This document shows, piece by piece, positions 8,531-20,165 of a DNA stretch of 64,000 nt (position 1 is its first letter; every line of letters starts with the position of its first letter). The stretch spans positions 1-64,000 of the forward strand of contig CAXLMP010000109.1 in NCBI GenBank assembly GCA_964187655.1, written 5' to 3'. The notes below the pieces were generated by a model. That model had not been told where the DNA came from and did no database searches. It was given only the letters and a program-made list of their open reading frames with translations. The position numbers and the translations under genes are program-made. The stretch is from Lentimonas sp002292345 (GTDB taxonomy: Bacteria; Verrucomicrobiota; Verrucomicrobiia; Opitutales; Coraliomargaritaceae).

Positions 8531-10321
8531 ATGAACAAATTGTTGTTATCTTGTGTATGTGCATGCCTCTCAGGCGCTGCGGTATCTGCAGTGCCTTTTC
8601 AGGAAATCATCGGTGAGGATGCAGAGTTTTTCTGTACGGTGCGTAGCCTTTCCGAAACGCGCGACCAGTGGGCGGCGCATCCGATCGCAGCATTATTCGA
8701 AGACGAAGAGCTGCTCGCATTTTTCGATGTGATGAAGAGCGACGATACGCTTGAAGATAGCGGCAGTGCTGATGAACCTTCTGGCTTTACCGAGGTGATG
8801 GAGGATATATTTGGTCTGAGCTACGATGAGTTGTTTGAGCTATTTCCTGGGCAGGCGAGTTTGGCTTTTTATAATCTATCAGAGCGTGAAGAAATAGTAT
8901 TGATGGCTGAGTTTTCCGGAGATGCGACACGACTTGATGCGTTAATGCAGATTCAATTTGAGCGTAATATGGCTGCGCATCAGGCGATCAATCCGCTGGT
9001 TGAGCACGAGCTGATCGAGGAGTCGTTTATGGGGGAAACGCTTTATTTCGATGAAACTTTTGATGGCGTCACTACTTATATTGAAGATGGGTACGCGTTT
9101 GTAGATGGCATCGTAGTGGTTGCTTTTCCGGAGAGTCGTTTACGTGCGGCAGTTGAGTCGATCAAGGAAGGTGCCAGTGCGCCAATTGCAGATTCTGCGG
9201 TGTATCAGCGTTCGCGAGAAGAAGGCGGGCGTGGTGATGTTGAAGTGTATGCGAATTTGGATAAGTTGATGCCGAGTTTGAATCGCTCATTAATTGATTC
9301 AGTTGCGTCTGACCCTGCTGATTCACCCATCAACTTGGCGATGTTTGGGGTGACTGCGCAGAGTTTAGATAGTACGTTGTCGCTGGAATCACTGCAGGCC
9401 TTGTATGTCGATTTTGATTTGATTGATTCCGGGATACTGTCGCATTTTGGATTAATCTATCGTGAGAAATTGGGCGTCTTGAGCCTGATGAGCTACGCAA
9501 ACACTGCACTTCCAGAGGCCCGCTATGTGTCGGAGGAGGCCTTAGGTAGCTCGATTTCGACCTTCGACAGTAGTGCGATGCTTGCAAATCTCGAAAGATT
9601 GCTGACTTCTGCAAGCCCGACACTGGCGCCGTTGATTAATATGCAGTTGCAGGTCGCGAAGGCGAAGACAGGTGTCGATTTGCGTGCAGCGCTAATCGAT
9701 AATATCGGCTCCCAGACTGTTAGCCTGTCGGTTTTGCCCGAGGCGCATCTGGACGACTCTGAGATCGCAGAGCCACAGCAACTATTCGTGATTGAGGTGA
9801 AAGACGCGCAAGCACTGGCGCAAGGGATCGAAGCCTTTAAGGATCTGGCTCCTGGCTTACGCGCGATGATTGAAGAGCAAATGTATGAGGGGCAGACCAT
9901 TTATACAATCAGGGGTTCGGGCGAGCCGAATATAAAAGATGAAGGTACCGTTAGCTATGTGATTTTACGTTCGAGCTTGATTGTGAATATCGGCGAAGTG
10001 GGCTTACTGCATAAAGTGCTCTCTCGCATGAGTGACGGGAGCGAGGGTTTGTGGCAGAGTGCGGAGACAGAGCAATTATTTGAGCGTATCGAACGCCCGA
10101 ATGCGGTTACACGTTCTTTTGTAAATGCAGAAATGATGGTTGAGCCATTTTTTGAATCACTACTCCAAGTGGTTGAGTTGGGTGGATGGATGGAGGATAC
10201 GAGTAAGGTGAAAATTCCGTCCGGCCTGGATACTGCTTATCGCATGATTTATGAGTTAAATGAAGCGGCAGATGGTTTTTTTGGGCGTACGTTAATTATC
10301 AAAAGTGAGGACGAGCAATGA
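8531..10321 (+). CDS. Large secreted protein, DUF3352-like
   Basis: The 596-residue protein has a signal peptide (MNKLLLSCVCACLSGAAVSA) and no other membrane segment. The body is acidic with repeated motifs such as GQASLAFYNL, EIVLMAEFSGD, TLYFDETFDGVTTYIEDGYAFV and GQTIYTIRGSGEP. The pattern of duplicated alpha/beta modules resembles the DUF3352 family, but I cannot confirm this. It lies between a Deg-like protease (15 bp gap) and an FG-GAP protein (overlap ATGA at 10318). The three probably form one secreted system. No biochemical function is assigned. Confidence 0.75.
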   Translation: MNKLLLSCVCACLSGAAVSAVPFQEIIGEDAEFFCTVRSLSETRDQWAAHPIAALFEDEELLAFFDVMKSDDTLEDSGSADEPSGFTEVMEDIFGLSYDELFELFPGQASLAFYNLSEREEIVLMAEFSGDATRLDALMQIQFERNMAAHQAINPLVEHELIEESFMGETLYFDETFDGVTTYIEDGYAFVDGIVVVAFPESRLRAAVESIKEGASAPIADSAVYQRSREEGGRGDVEVYANLDKLMPSLNRSLIDSVASDPADSPINLAMFGVTAQSLDSTLSLESLQALYVDFDLIDSGILSHFGLIYREKLGVLSLMSYANTALPEARYVSEEALGSSISTFDSSAMLANLERLLTSASPTLAPLINMQLQVAKAKTGVDLRAALIDNIGSQTVSLSVLPEAHLDDSEIAEPQQLFVIEVKDAQALAQGIEAFKDLAPGLRAMIEEQMYEGQTIYTIRGSGEPNIKDEGTVSYVILRSSLIVNIGEVGLLHKVLSRMSDGSEGLWQSAETEQLFERIERPNAVTRSFVNAEMMVEPFFESLLQVVELGGWMEDTSKVKIPSGLDTAYRMIYELNEAADGFFGRTLIIKSEDEQ

Positions 10322-12669
10322 GTACTGATTTGAATCGATGGGGGCGTTTTCGAGGTGTGAGGTGTTGCGCTTTTTATGTAAGTGGGGGATTGATGGCGTG
10401 TGCGTTGGCATGTGCAGAACTAGCGCCGTTTTCGTTTTCAGGACCAGAGGTGCTGAAGTTGGATTGGGGCACGCGTGCACTGAATGTCAGTGATGTGAAC
10501 CAGGATGAGTTGAGTGATTTAATCGTGATCAACAATGATACCGCACAGATCGAGATACTGTATCAGTTGGCAGCCGATGCGCCGAACACGAGCGGTAAGA
10601 CGCGTCTAAATCGTAATCGTTGGGAGGCGCCGCTTGAGGATGCACGTTTCGAGAGTGAATCAATTACGATTGGCTTCCCAGTATTTGACTTGTCGGTGGG
10701 CGATTTGAATGGCGATGGGCGAGATGATCTGGCCTATACTGCCCGTGAGGTGCCATTGACTGTACGCTATCAAAATGCAGCGGGGCAATGGACGGATACG
10801 CATGTGTTTGACGATTTCGAGGCGCTGGGATGGACGGGCACCGTTCGGATTACAGATATGGATGGCGATGGGAGTGCGGAGTTGGTCGTCGTTGCTGCGG
10901 ATGCGCTCCGAGTTTTTCGGCAGGATCCACATGGCCATCTCGGTGAGGCAGCGGTGTATTATGTGACGGGGGAGAATCCGTTTAATTTATTGCTGGAAGA
11001 TGTGACGGACGATGGGCGCAAGGATGTGCTCTATATTTCAGCGAATGGAGATCAGTCGCTCGCTCTGCGGGAGCAGTTGAGTGATGGTGAATTTGGACCT
11101 GAGCGGCGTTTTGTTTTTGAACGGCCAGTGCGAAGAGTGCGTGCGATGCCGCAAGCTGCGGGTGCGCGGCTATCTTTTTGCTCGGTTGATTCTCGCAGTG
11201 GTGGGGTGGAGTTCTTCCGCCTGACACAGGCGCTGGCGGCTCAGGAAGTCAGCGGTTTTACCGCCGCGCAGCCTGAGATTTATCCGATCTTCAAAAAGGG
11301 ACGTATGGCTGCGAGCTATGCACTCGGTGATTTGAATGGAGATGGGCAAGAGGACTTGTTGGTCGCAAATCCTGCGGGTGCGGAATTGGTGTTGTTCTTG
11401 AAAAATCCAGGACATTTTGAGTCGCCACAAACGTTTCCGTCGTTTTCGGAAATATCTTCGATCGCCAGTGGGCGTTTTTTTAAAGATGATCGAGCTGCTG
11501 TAGTGGTCGTGAGTGCAGGTGAGAAGACGATCGGACTGAGCCAGATGGATCGGGGTGGTCGACTCTCGTTTCCGCGGCAAATTTTGATTGGAGATGGGGA
11601 ACCATTGGTCTGTGAAGCAGTGGATCTGGATGGTGACGGCTATGATGAGCTGGCACTGGTCAGTGAACTGGAGGGCGAGATGGCATTAACGCTGGCTCGA
11701 CCTGAGAATCGAAAAAATACGGATTCAAGCTGGGTCGTACTTTCCCGCACTGAGCTAACTGGGGTGAAACGCAAGCCGTTTGAGATTCGTGAAGTAGCGG
11801 TGTTTGATGACAACCGCAGTGGGTTGATGATCTTTGTACCACGCGAGGCACCCGTATTATTATTTCCAGAAGAGGTGGATGGCGTAGTGCTCAAGGAAGT
11901 GGCACAGGCATCGACGATTCGTGAGAGTTTGCTGAAAGACATACAGCCTGCGCAGGTCAGTGTGTTTGATGTCGACGGTGATGGGAGTAATGAGCTTGTT
12001 GTCGGTCGGTCTGGCTATGCCCGTGCGTTGCGAGTGAAGAATAATATGCTCGAAATGGTGGATCAGTTTAATGCACTGCGCGGTGACGATGTGGTGTCGG
12101 CGGTGGTCCCATTGTATAAAGACGGTGAGGTGCAGCAGTTATTTTTCTATGTGTCGGCTGCTGGGGAATTTCAACTGCTTGAGCGTGATCAGGATGGTGT
12201 CTTTCGTTATCGCACAACGGTCGATGCGGGGAAGATCAATTTAAGTGAGTGGCATCAATTAGAAGAGACTGAAGGAGCAACGGAGTTTATTTTTGCAGGA
12301 GAAGATCGCTTCTGGCGTTTACCAGCACAGGCAGATGTGTGGACGCGATTAGTTGAGGAAAGTTTCGAGACAAATCTTGAAGACGTACATTATAGTTATG
12401 TGGAGGGGGCTGACTTCAATCAAGATGGTCGCTTCGATTTACTCGCGGTGGATGGCCAGAGCCATGTGCTGGAGATTCTCGTGAAGGAGGAAATCGACTG
12501 GCAGAGCCGCATGTTTTGGGAAGTATTTGAGCAGAACTTACATTACCAAGGGCGCACGGGAAGTAATGTGGAGCCGCGCGAAGTGGTGATTGCCGATTTG
12601 ACCGGCGATGGAAAACTCGATTTTGCTCTTTTAGTGCATGATCGGATTTTGTTTTACCCGCAAGAATGA
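10318..12669 (+). CDS. FG-GAP/VCBS repeat beta-propeller protein
   Basis: The 783-residue protein has an N-terminal export signal (about residues 18-40, YVSGGLMACALACA). It carries about nine calcium-binding loops of the form DxNxDGxxDL: DVNQDELSDL, DLNGDGRDDL, DMDGDGSAEL, DVTDDGRKDV, DLNGDGQEDL, DLDGDGYDEL, DVDGDGSNEL, DFNQDGRFDL and DLTGDGKLDF. Such repeats fold as integrin-like beta-propellers, usually in extracellular binding proteins. Its start overlaps the previous stop (ATGA), which points to translational coupling with the DUF3352-like gene. The binding partner is unknown. Confidence 0.88.
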   Translation: MSTDLNRWGRFRGVRCCAFYVSGGLMACALACAELAPFSFSGPEVLKLDWGTRALNVSDVNQDELSDLIVINNDTAQIEILYQLAADAPNTSGKTRLNRNRWEAPLEDARFESESITIGFPVFDLSVGDLNGDGRDDLAYTAREVPLTVRYQNAAGQWTDTHVFDDFEALGWTGTVRITDMDGDGSAELVVVAADALRVFRQDPHGHLGEAAVYYVTGENPFNLLLEDVTDDGRKDVLYISANGDQSLALREQLSDGEFGPERRFVFERPVRRVRAMPQAAGARLSFCSVDSRSGGVEFFRLTQALAAQEVSGFTAAQPEIYPIFKKGRMAASYALGDLNGDGQEDLLVANPAGAELVLFLKNPGHFESPQTFPSFSEISSIASGRFFKDDRAAVVVVSAGEKTIGLSQMDRGGRLSFPRQILIGDGEPLVCEAVDLDGDGYDELALVSELEGEMALTLARPENRKNTDSSWVVLSRTELTGVKRKPFEIREVAVFDDNRSGLMIFVPREAPVLLFPEEVDGVVLKEVAQASTIRESLLKDIQPAQVSVFDVDGDGSNELVVGRSGYARALRVKNNMLEMVDQFNALRGDDVVSAVVPLYKDGEVQQLFFYVSAAGEFQLLERDQDGVFRYRTTVDAGKINLSEWHQLEETEGATEFIFAGEDRFWRLPAQADVWTRLVEESFETNLEDVHYSYVEGADFNQDGRFDLLAVDGQSHVLEILVKEEIDWQSRMFWEVFEQNLHYQGRTGSNVEPREVVIADLTGDGKLDFALLVHDRILFYPQE

Positions 12670-12809
12670 GGTAGTTCATGCACCAGTCTTCTTTGCGCAT
12701 CATGTGCGGCATTTACAGTACTTCTGGTTATCGGCTATTTCCTCTCTTCATTGAAGAGTGCCAGTTGCGATGCTTCAGTTGTCTTGAAATTCTGAGAATC
12801 CTGAACAAG

Positions 12810-14051
12810 TTAATAGAGACGGAATTGCACATGACTGCGTTGGAAGGCTTGTGCCTGAGCGGTCCATTTGCTCACGAAGCCTTTGGTTCTCGCCTGAGCG
12901 CCACGTTGGCTAATTTCGTTCCACCAGGCCGTGCTGCCGACGTGCTTATTAAATAAAGCGGGGTTCTTTTCGTTGGCGAAGGGATTGCCCGGCGTCCATG
13001 CGGCGGTGAGTTGCATCATATAAAAACTAATTTCGGTCGGGTGTACTTTGGCCCAATCGCTGACACTAACATAGACGCCTTCGACGCTTGCGCCAGATTT
13101 GGTTTTGGTACGGAGAATGCGAAAGCTTAGGCCAGGGATGTTCTGGGCGCTGAGCGCTTGTTGTACTTGTAGTGCAGATTTCCCTTTGTAGCGAAGTAAG
13201 CGAAACGGATAGGGTGTACCGATGCCATGCGAGAAGCCTCCGACTTGCGCCCCGAGTCCTGTCATTGCATAGCCGAGGACGGCGGAGAGGTCGGGAATGT
13301 AGGGCGAAGTCGGCACCCACTTGAGCCCAGTCTGAGGCCACAGCATGTCGCGCCGCCAGCCACGCATCTTGATTACGGTGAGCTTCCCTTGTTGGCGCAC
13401 TTTGTTACTCACGTCCATGCTGCCAGATGTATACTTCGCGATTTGCGCGAGCTCACCGATGGTGAAGCCATGGACATAGGGCACGTGGAAGGCTCCGACG
13501 TAACTACGCCATTTTCGGTCGAGTGGAGGACCGTCAACTTTCAGACCGCCGAGTGGATTTGGCCGATCGAGCACGACGACTTCGACACCATTTTCAAAGC
13601 AGGCTTCCATTGCATAGCGCATGCAACTAACGTAAGTGTAAGAGCGCACGCCGACGTCCTGGAGATCGATAATAAGCGCATCGAGCCCGCGCAGCATCTC
13701 AGCGGATGGCTTGCGGTATTTGCCGTACAGCGAATAGACGGGAAGCTGGGTGCGTGGGTCGATCTTGTTGTCGACTGGTACGTTTGCTTTTTCGTTGCCG
13801 TAGATGCCGTGCTCTGGACCAAACAGTGCAACGAGTTTCACATTCGGTGCGCGGCGCAGCACGTCGATGCTGCTAACTCCATCACGGTTGACGCCAGCTG
13901 GGTGGGTAAGCAGCCCGACTCGTTTGCCTGCGATGGCGCGAAATCCAGATTGTTGCAGAGTGTCGATGCCGAGGCTGATTCGGTCTGCTTGCGCGATGAG
14001 CGCACAGCTTGCTAGGAGAGTGATCGAGAGGAGACGAAGGAAATTAAACAT
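12810..14051 (-). CDS. NamZ-like exo-beta-N-acetylmuramidase (DUF1343)
   Basis: The start MFNFLRLLSITLLASCALIAQA gives a signal peptide. The mature protein shows DUF1343 (NamZ) hallmarks: GLLTHPAGVNRDG, ALFGPEHGIYG, PVYSLYG, LDALIIDLQDVGVRSYTYVS, VVVLDRPNPLGG and FHVPYVHGFTIGELA. NamZ enzymes remove terminal MurNAc from peptidoglycan fragments. The gene is last in a minus-strand operon and overlaps the DUF2062 gene by 8 bp. The family is certain, but the exact substrate is inferred. Confidence 0.85.
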   Translation of the reverse strand: MFNFLRLLSITLLASCALIAQADRISLGIDTLQQSGFRAIAGKRVGLLTHPAGVNRDGVSSIDVLRRAPNVKLVALFGPEHGIYGNEKANVPVDNKIDPRTQLPVYSLYGKYRKPSAEMLRGLDALIIDLQDVGVRSYTYVSCMRYAMEACFENGVEVVVLDRPNPLGGLKVDGPPLDRKWRSYVGAFHVPYVHGFTIGELAQIAKYTSGSMDVSNKVRQQGKLTVIKMRGWRRDMLWPQTGLKWVPTSPYIPDLSAVLGYAMTGLGAQVGGFSHGIGTPYPFRLLRYKGKSALQVQQALSAQNIPGLSFRILRTKTKSGASVEGVYVSVSDWAKVHPTEISFYMMQLTAAWTPGNPFANEKNPALFNKHVGSTAWWNEISQRGAQARTKGFVSKWTAQAQAFQRSHVQFRLY

Positions 14052-14703
14052 CGGGGTTGGGGTCGGAAGGTGGATCTGATTTGCGCGCTTTACGTTCATG
14101 GATTTTTTGAATCAAAAGTGAGTAGCTTGCGGCGGTTCTTTTTGCTGTGAAGCGATAGGCAAAGCTAGAGATTAGGCCAAAAAAGAGACCTATGACGATA
14201 CCACCGAGGCACATAATGCTGAAGGTGGCTAGTAGGGGTTCAATATTACTGCTCCATTGACCAGTTGTGAAATTATCAACAATGGCTTTAACATCGTTTT
14301 GGCCTAGTTGCGGTGTTTCAATGCTGACGACACGGAGCACGTTGCTGCCGACTTGATAAGCGGCATACCAGAACGGCAATATCGTTAATGGGTTGGAGAG
14401 CATTTGTAGCCCGACAAGAATCGGCAGATTTGCCCGCAGAAACAGGGCAAGACAAAGTGCGATTGGGATCTGTATGCCGTAGAGCGGCATGAGTGCGAGG
14501 ATGAAGCCTGCGTAGATTGCGGGCACCGTATGCTCGACTCGAAAGCTCCAAAGATAGGTGCGTTTGCGCGCACCTACGGAAAAGCGCCAGAGGATCGGGT
14601 AGCGGTGAATGTTGGTGCGCCTAGGCAAAAGCCTAAGCCATCGCTTCACCCTGCGGATGCGGCGCGTTCTCGTCTCTCTTAATTCATTCTCTTCAATGGT
14701 CAT
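14044..14703 (-). CDS. DUF2062 membrane protein
   Basis: The start MTIEENELRE at 14703 overlaps the glycerate kinase stop (ATGA), which I take as translational coupling. The frame is open further upstream but inside that gene. The 219-residue protein has a basic N terminus, then hydrophobic segments around YAGFILALMPLYGIQIPIALCLALFL, ILPFWYAAYQ and IMCLGGIVIGLFFGLISSF. The P(L/I)YGIQ...NP(L/I)T pattern is the DUF2062 signature. The family is membrane-bound and often near cell-envelope glycan genes. Its function is not established. Confidence 0.8.
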   Translation of the reverse strand: MTIEENELRETRTRRIRRVKRWLRLLPRRTNIHRYPILWRFSVGARKRTYLWSFRVEHTVPAIYAGFILALMPLYGIQIPIALCLALFLRANLPILVGLQMLSNPLTILPFWYAAYQVGSNVLRVVSIETPQLGQNDVKAIVDNFTTGQWSSNIEPLLATFSIMCLGGIVIGLFFGLISSFAYRFTAKRTAASYSLLIQKIHERKARKSDPPSDPNPDV

Positions 14704-15884
14704 TGTTGAGTCTGTTGCTGGAGGACTTGCGCGGTTTTGTTTTGTAAATTTTCTAGGCCTTCTGCGAGTGCCTGTGAGAGCGGGCAGTCTTCGGGAGTAA
14801 TGGCAGCGGTGGTGCAATTTGGGAACTCTCGGTGCAGTTGCTCAGCTGCTGTCGCTTCGATACAACCCGCTAAGAGTATAATTGGCTTATGGGCGACATT
14901 GGCCGCGGCTGCCAGTGCGTAGGGTCCTTTACCGTTCAGTGAGCTGAGGTCGATCTTACCCTCTCCGGTGAGGATTAGATCGGCTGCAGCGATTTTGCTC
15001 TCAAGGTCGAGCCAACTGCTGACGAGTTTAAAACCCGCCACGTATTGGCTGTCGCAGACCACATTTAGCCCAAAGCCTATGCCGCCCGCCGCGCCGCTAC
15101 CCGGCGATTCGCAGAGTGCTTCAGGTTGTTTGAAGTATGCACAGAGCATTGAGGCGATCCGTGCGGACTCGGCCTCAAAGCTCTCCAGTTCGTCTGCGAG
15201 TAAGCCTTTCTGGGGGCCATAGACTGCGGCGGCTCCGCGTGGTCCGAGCAGTGGATTGTCGACATCACAGGCGATGAAAATTGGCGGGGTGGCGATTTCA
15301 AGACTGCCTGAGATGCGGGTGATCTGCGACCAGTTAGCAGGGAAGATGCGTTCGATGACGCGACCGTTTCGGCCGATAAACTTCAAGCCGAGTGCTTGCA
15401 GTAGGCCGAGCCCGAGGTCGCTGGTGGCACTGCCGCCGACACCAAGTAGAATCGCATCTGCACCTTCTGCGACGGCGATACGAATCAGTTCACCCACTCC
15501 GCAAGTGGTGCACTGTTTTGGGTGGCGGCGGTCGGCAGACACTTGTCCTAGACCTGCAGCAGTAGCCATTTCGATGATTGCGACCTTGCCTAGAGAAAGG
15601 TCGAGACGCTCACGCACTGCAGAGGGCAATGCTCTGCTATTCACCCAGCCTAAGGGTGCTTCGATGTCGGCTCCAAGTGGCCCGCAGACGGTGTGTATTT
15701 CAATGAAACCATTAGTGGCATTTGTTAAAATACTACAAAATCCTTCGCCGCCATCGGTCAGTGGTGCTTGAGTGATGTGCACAGCACTACCCAGGGCTTG
15801 GCGTGCCCCAGTAGTAGCCGCTGCGCATGCCTCGACCGCCGTCATGGAGTCTTTGAACTTATCGAAAGCAGCGAGAATTTTCAT
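14700..15884 (-). CDS. Glycerate kinase, GlxK/GarK family
   Basis: This enzyme phosphorylates D-glycerate (2-phosphoglycerate for the bacterial GlxK/GarK type) with ATP. The 394-residue protein starts MKILAAFDKFKDSMTA and carries PLTDGGEGF, IEMATAAGL, GVGGSATSDLGLGLLQALG, CDVDNPLLG, GAAGGIGFGL, LILTGEGKID and ILLAGCIE, the typical glycerate-kinase type II set. It is the first gene of a tightly overlapping operon with the DUF2062 and NamZ-like genes, so its transcript is shared with envelope functions. Confidence 0.92.
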   Translation of the reverse strand: MKILAAFDKFKDSMTAVEACAAATTGARQALGSAVHITQAPLTDGGEGFCSILTNATNGFIEIHTVCGPLGADIEAPLGWVNSRALPSAVRERLDLSLGKVAIIEMATAAGLGQVSADRRHPKQCTTCGVGELIRIAVAEGADAILLGVGGSATSDLGLGLLQALGLKFIGRNGRVIERIFPANWSQITRISGSLEIATPPIFIACDVDNPLLGPRGAAAVYGPQKGLLADELESFEAESARIASMLCAYFKQPEALCESPGSGAAGGIGFGLNVVCDSQYVAGFKLVSSWLDLESKIAAADLILTGEGKIDLSSLNGKGPYALAAAANVAHKPIILLAGCIEATAAEQLHREFPNCTTAAITPEDCPLSQALAEGLENLQNKTAQVLQQQTQQ

Positions 15885-15961
15885 AGACTGCGTAGATGCA
15901 AATACTGTGCCGAACGTCAGATTTTGAGTATTCTCATTAGTCGACGCTCAGATTGGAAAGG

Positions 15962-17701
<1,740 letters not shown>

Positions 17702-17788
17702 TGGTTTTGGGTGTCCCTGGTTTAATTGGGGATCCCGTGCTCTGGTAACTGCTGCAGGTTGATGTGGGTGTGTGGATCGTTTTCGGGA

Positions 17789-19042
<1,254 letters not shown>

Positions 19043-19168
19043 TTTGGAGTGGCAAGGTGGAGAGGTTAAAAAGTGGCTAGGTTGGGACGTTTAAAGGATT
19101 TGGAGGCAGAAGTTACATGCTTATTTTCAGACTGTTGCATTTGCCGGCATCAATTGAATGGCGCGTAC

Positions 19169-19630
19169 TCAATTCACATCCCCTAGATAATTCGAGCTTG
19201 GTTCAAAGCCATCTTTGGTAAAAAAGGGTTTGATTACGTCTGGCAGGAAGCGGCGGTCATCCAATTCTTCCAGCGGGATCCACTCGACGCCGATTTGCTT
19301 CTTGTCGTGCTCGGAGCCTGGGCCGATGCCGTCGGGATTCGGCAGAGAACAGCGAAACACGCTTTCGACTTGATGGAAATTGCGATGGGCGTGGTGGAAC
19401 TCATGATTCTTGCCGATGTATTCACGCACATAGAGGAGTTCTTCGACATCGACATTGGTACCAATTTCTTCGAGGCATTCACGTTGGAGGCCTTCGCTCA
19501 AGGTCTCGCCATGGCGCTGTCCGCCGCCAGGCAGAATGTAAAATACGCCAGATTGATCGCGCATTTTGATGGCGAGTAGTTTGCCTCCTAGGACAATAAG
19601 GGCTCTGGCAGCTGTGCGGATCGGGCGCAT
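19169..19630 (-). CDS. Nudix hydrolase
   Basis: A nucleoside-diphosphate-X hydrolase of 153 residues. The Nudix box is present as GETLSEGLQRECLEEIGT (Gx5E...REcLEEiG), preceded by the GGGQRHGE turn. The substrate cannot be told from sequence. It stands alone, divergent from the small gene at 19766. Confidence 0.85.
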   Translation of the reverse strand: MRPIRTAARALIVLGGKLLAIKMRDQSGVFYILPGGGQRHGETLSEGLQRECLEEIGTNVDVEELLYVREYIGKNHEFHHAHRNFHQVESVFRCSLPNPDGIGPGSEHDKKQIGVEWIPLEELDDRRFLPDVIKPFFTKDGFEPSSNYLGDVN

Positions 19631-19765
19631 AATGTCTTACAGACAATTGCTGAATGGACGATGAGCAAGACTCAAGCGCTAGAAATCGGGTAGTGGACGG
19701 TTTAATCGATGGAAATTCGCGTAATCAAGTTGTCTCTGGCGTCTTTACCTTAGATAACTCGTCAG

Positions 19766-20107
19766 ATGTCAGATTTTGAGACAACTAACTGTTGGGTGCA
19801 GTTTGCGGACTCCCCTCGTGTGCTCGCTTATTTAGACGCTCATTTCAAGGGTGCAGAAGACTTGCTGCCCGCCTTGCTGGAACAGGTCGATGAGAGTGAT
19901 TTCTCGCTGCGCGATTGGATGGAGGCGTTGATCGTGTTGAACCAGTGGCTGGAAGAGCGCAGCTTGAATTTACCGACCAACGATAATATTGGCTACGTGT
20001 CTTGTGCGGTAGCGTCTGCAGGTGCGGGGGCTCATTTATCGCATTTGCCGAGCTTGGTGCATGATTTATTGGAGCAATATGGCTGTGAGCGGGCGGTGAA
20101 AAAATAG
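19766..20107 (+). CDS. Small acidic protein of unknown function
   Basis: A 113-residue protein starting MSDFETTNCWVQFADSPR, soluble, acidic and mainly helical by eye. It has no motif I recognise. It ends 58 bp before the preferred start of mgtE and probably shares its transcript. Confidence 0.6.
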   Translation: MSDFETTNCWVQFADSPRVLAYLDAHFKGAEDLLPALLEQVDESDFSLRDWMEALIVLNQWLEERSLNLPTNDNIGYVSCAVASAGAGAHLSHLPSLVHDLLEQYGCERAVKK

Positions 20108-20165
20108 GCTGATGAGATTTTCGCGGCTTTACTCTACAGATGGGAGATCTATTACCAGAAGCGTA

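Noticed and set aside
12678..12956. 92-codon plus-strand frame after the FG-GAP gene
   Set aside because: It runs into the 3' end of the NamZ-like gene on the other strand and shows no domain.
13227..14015. 262-codon plus-strand frame opposite the NamZ-like gene
   Set aside because: The minus-strand gene has clear family motifs throughout; the plus-strand product is His-rich by codon shadow only.
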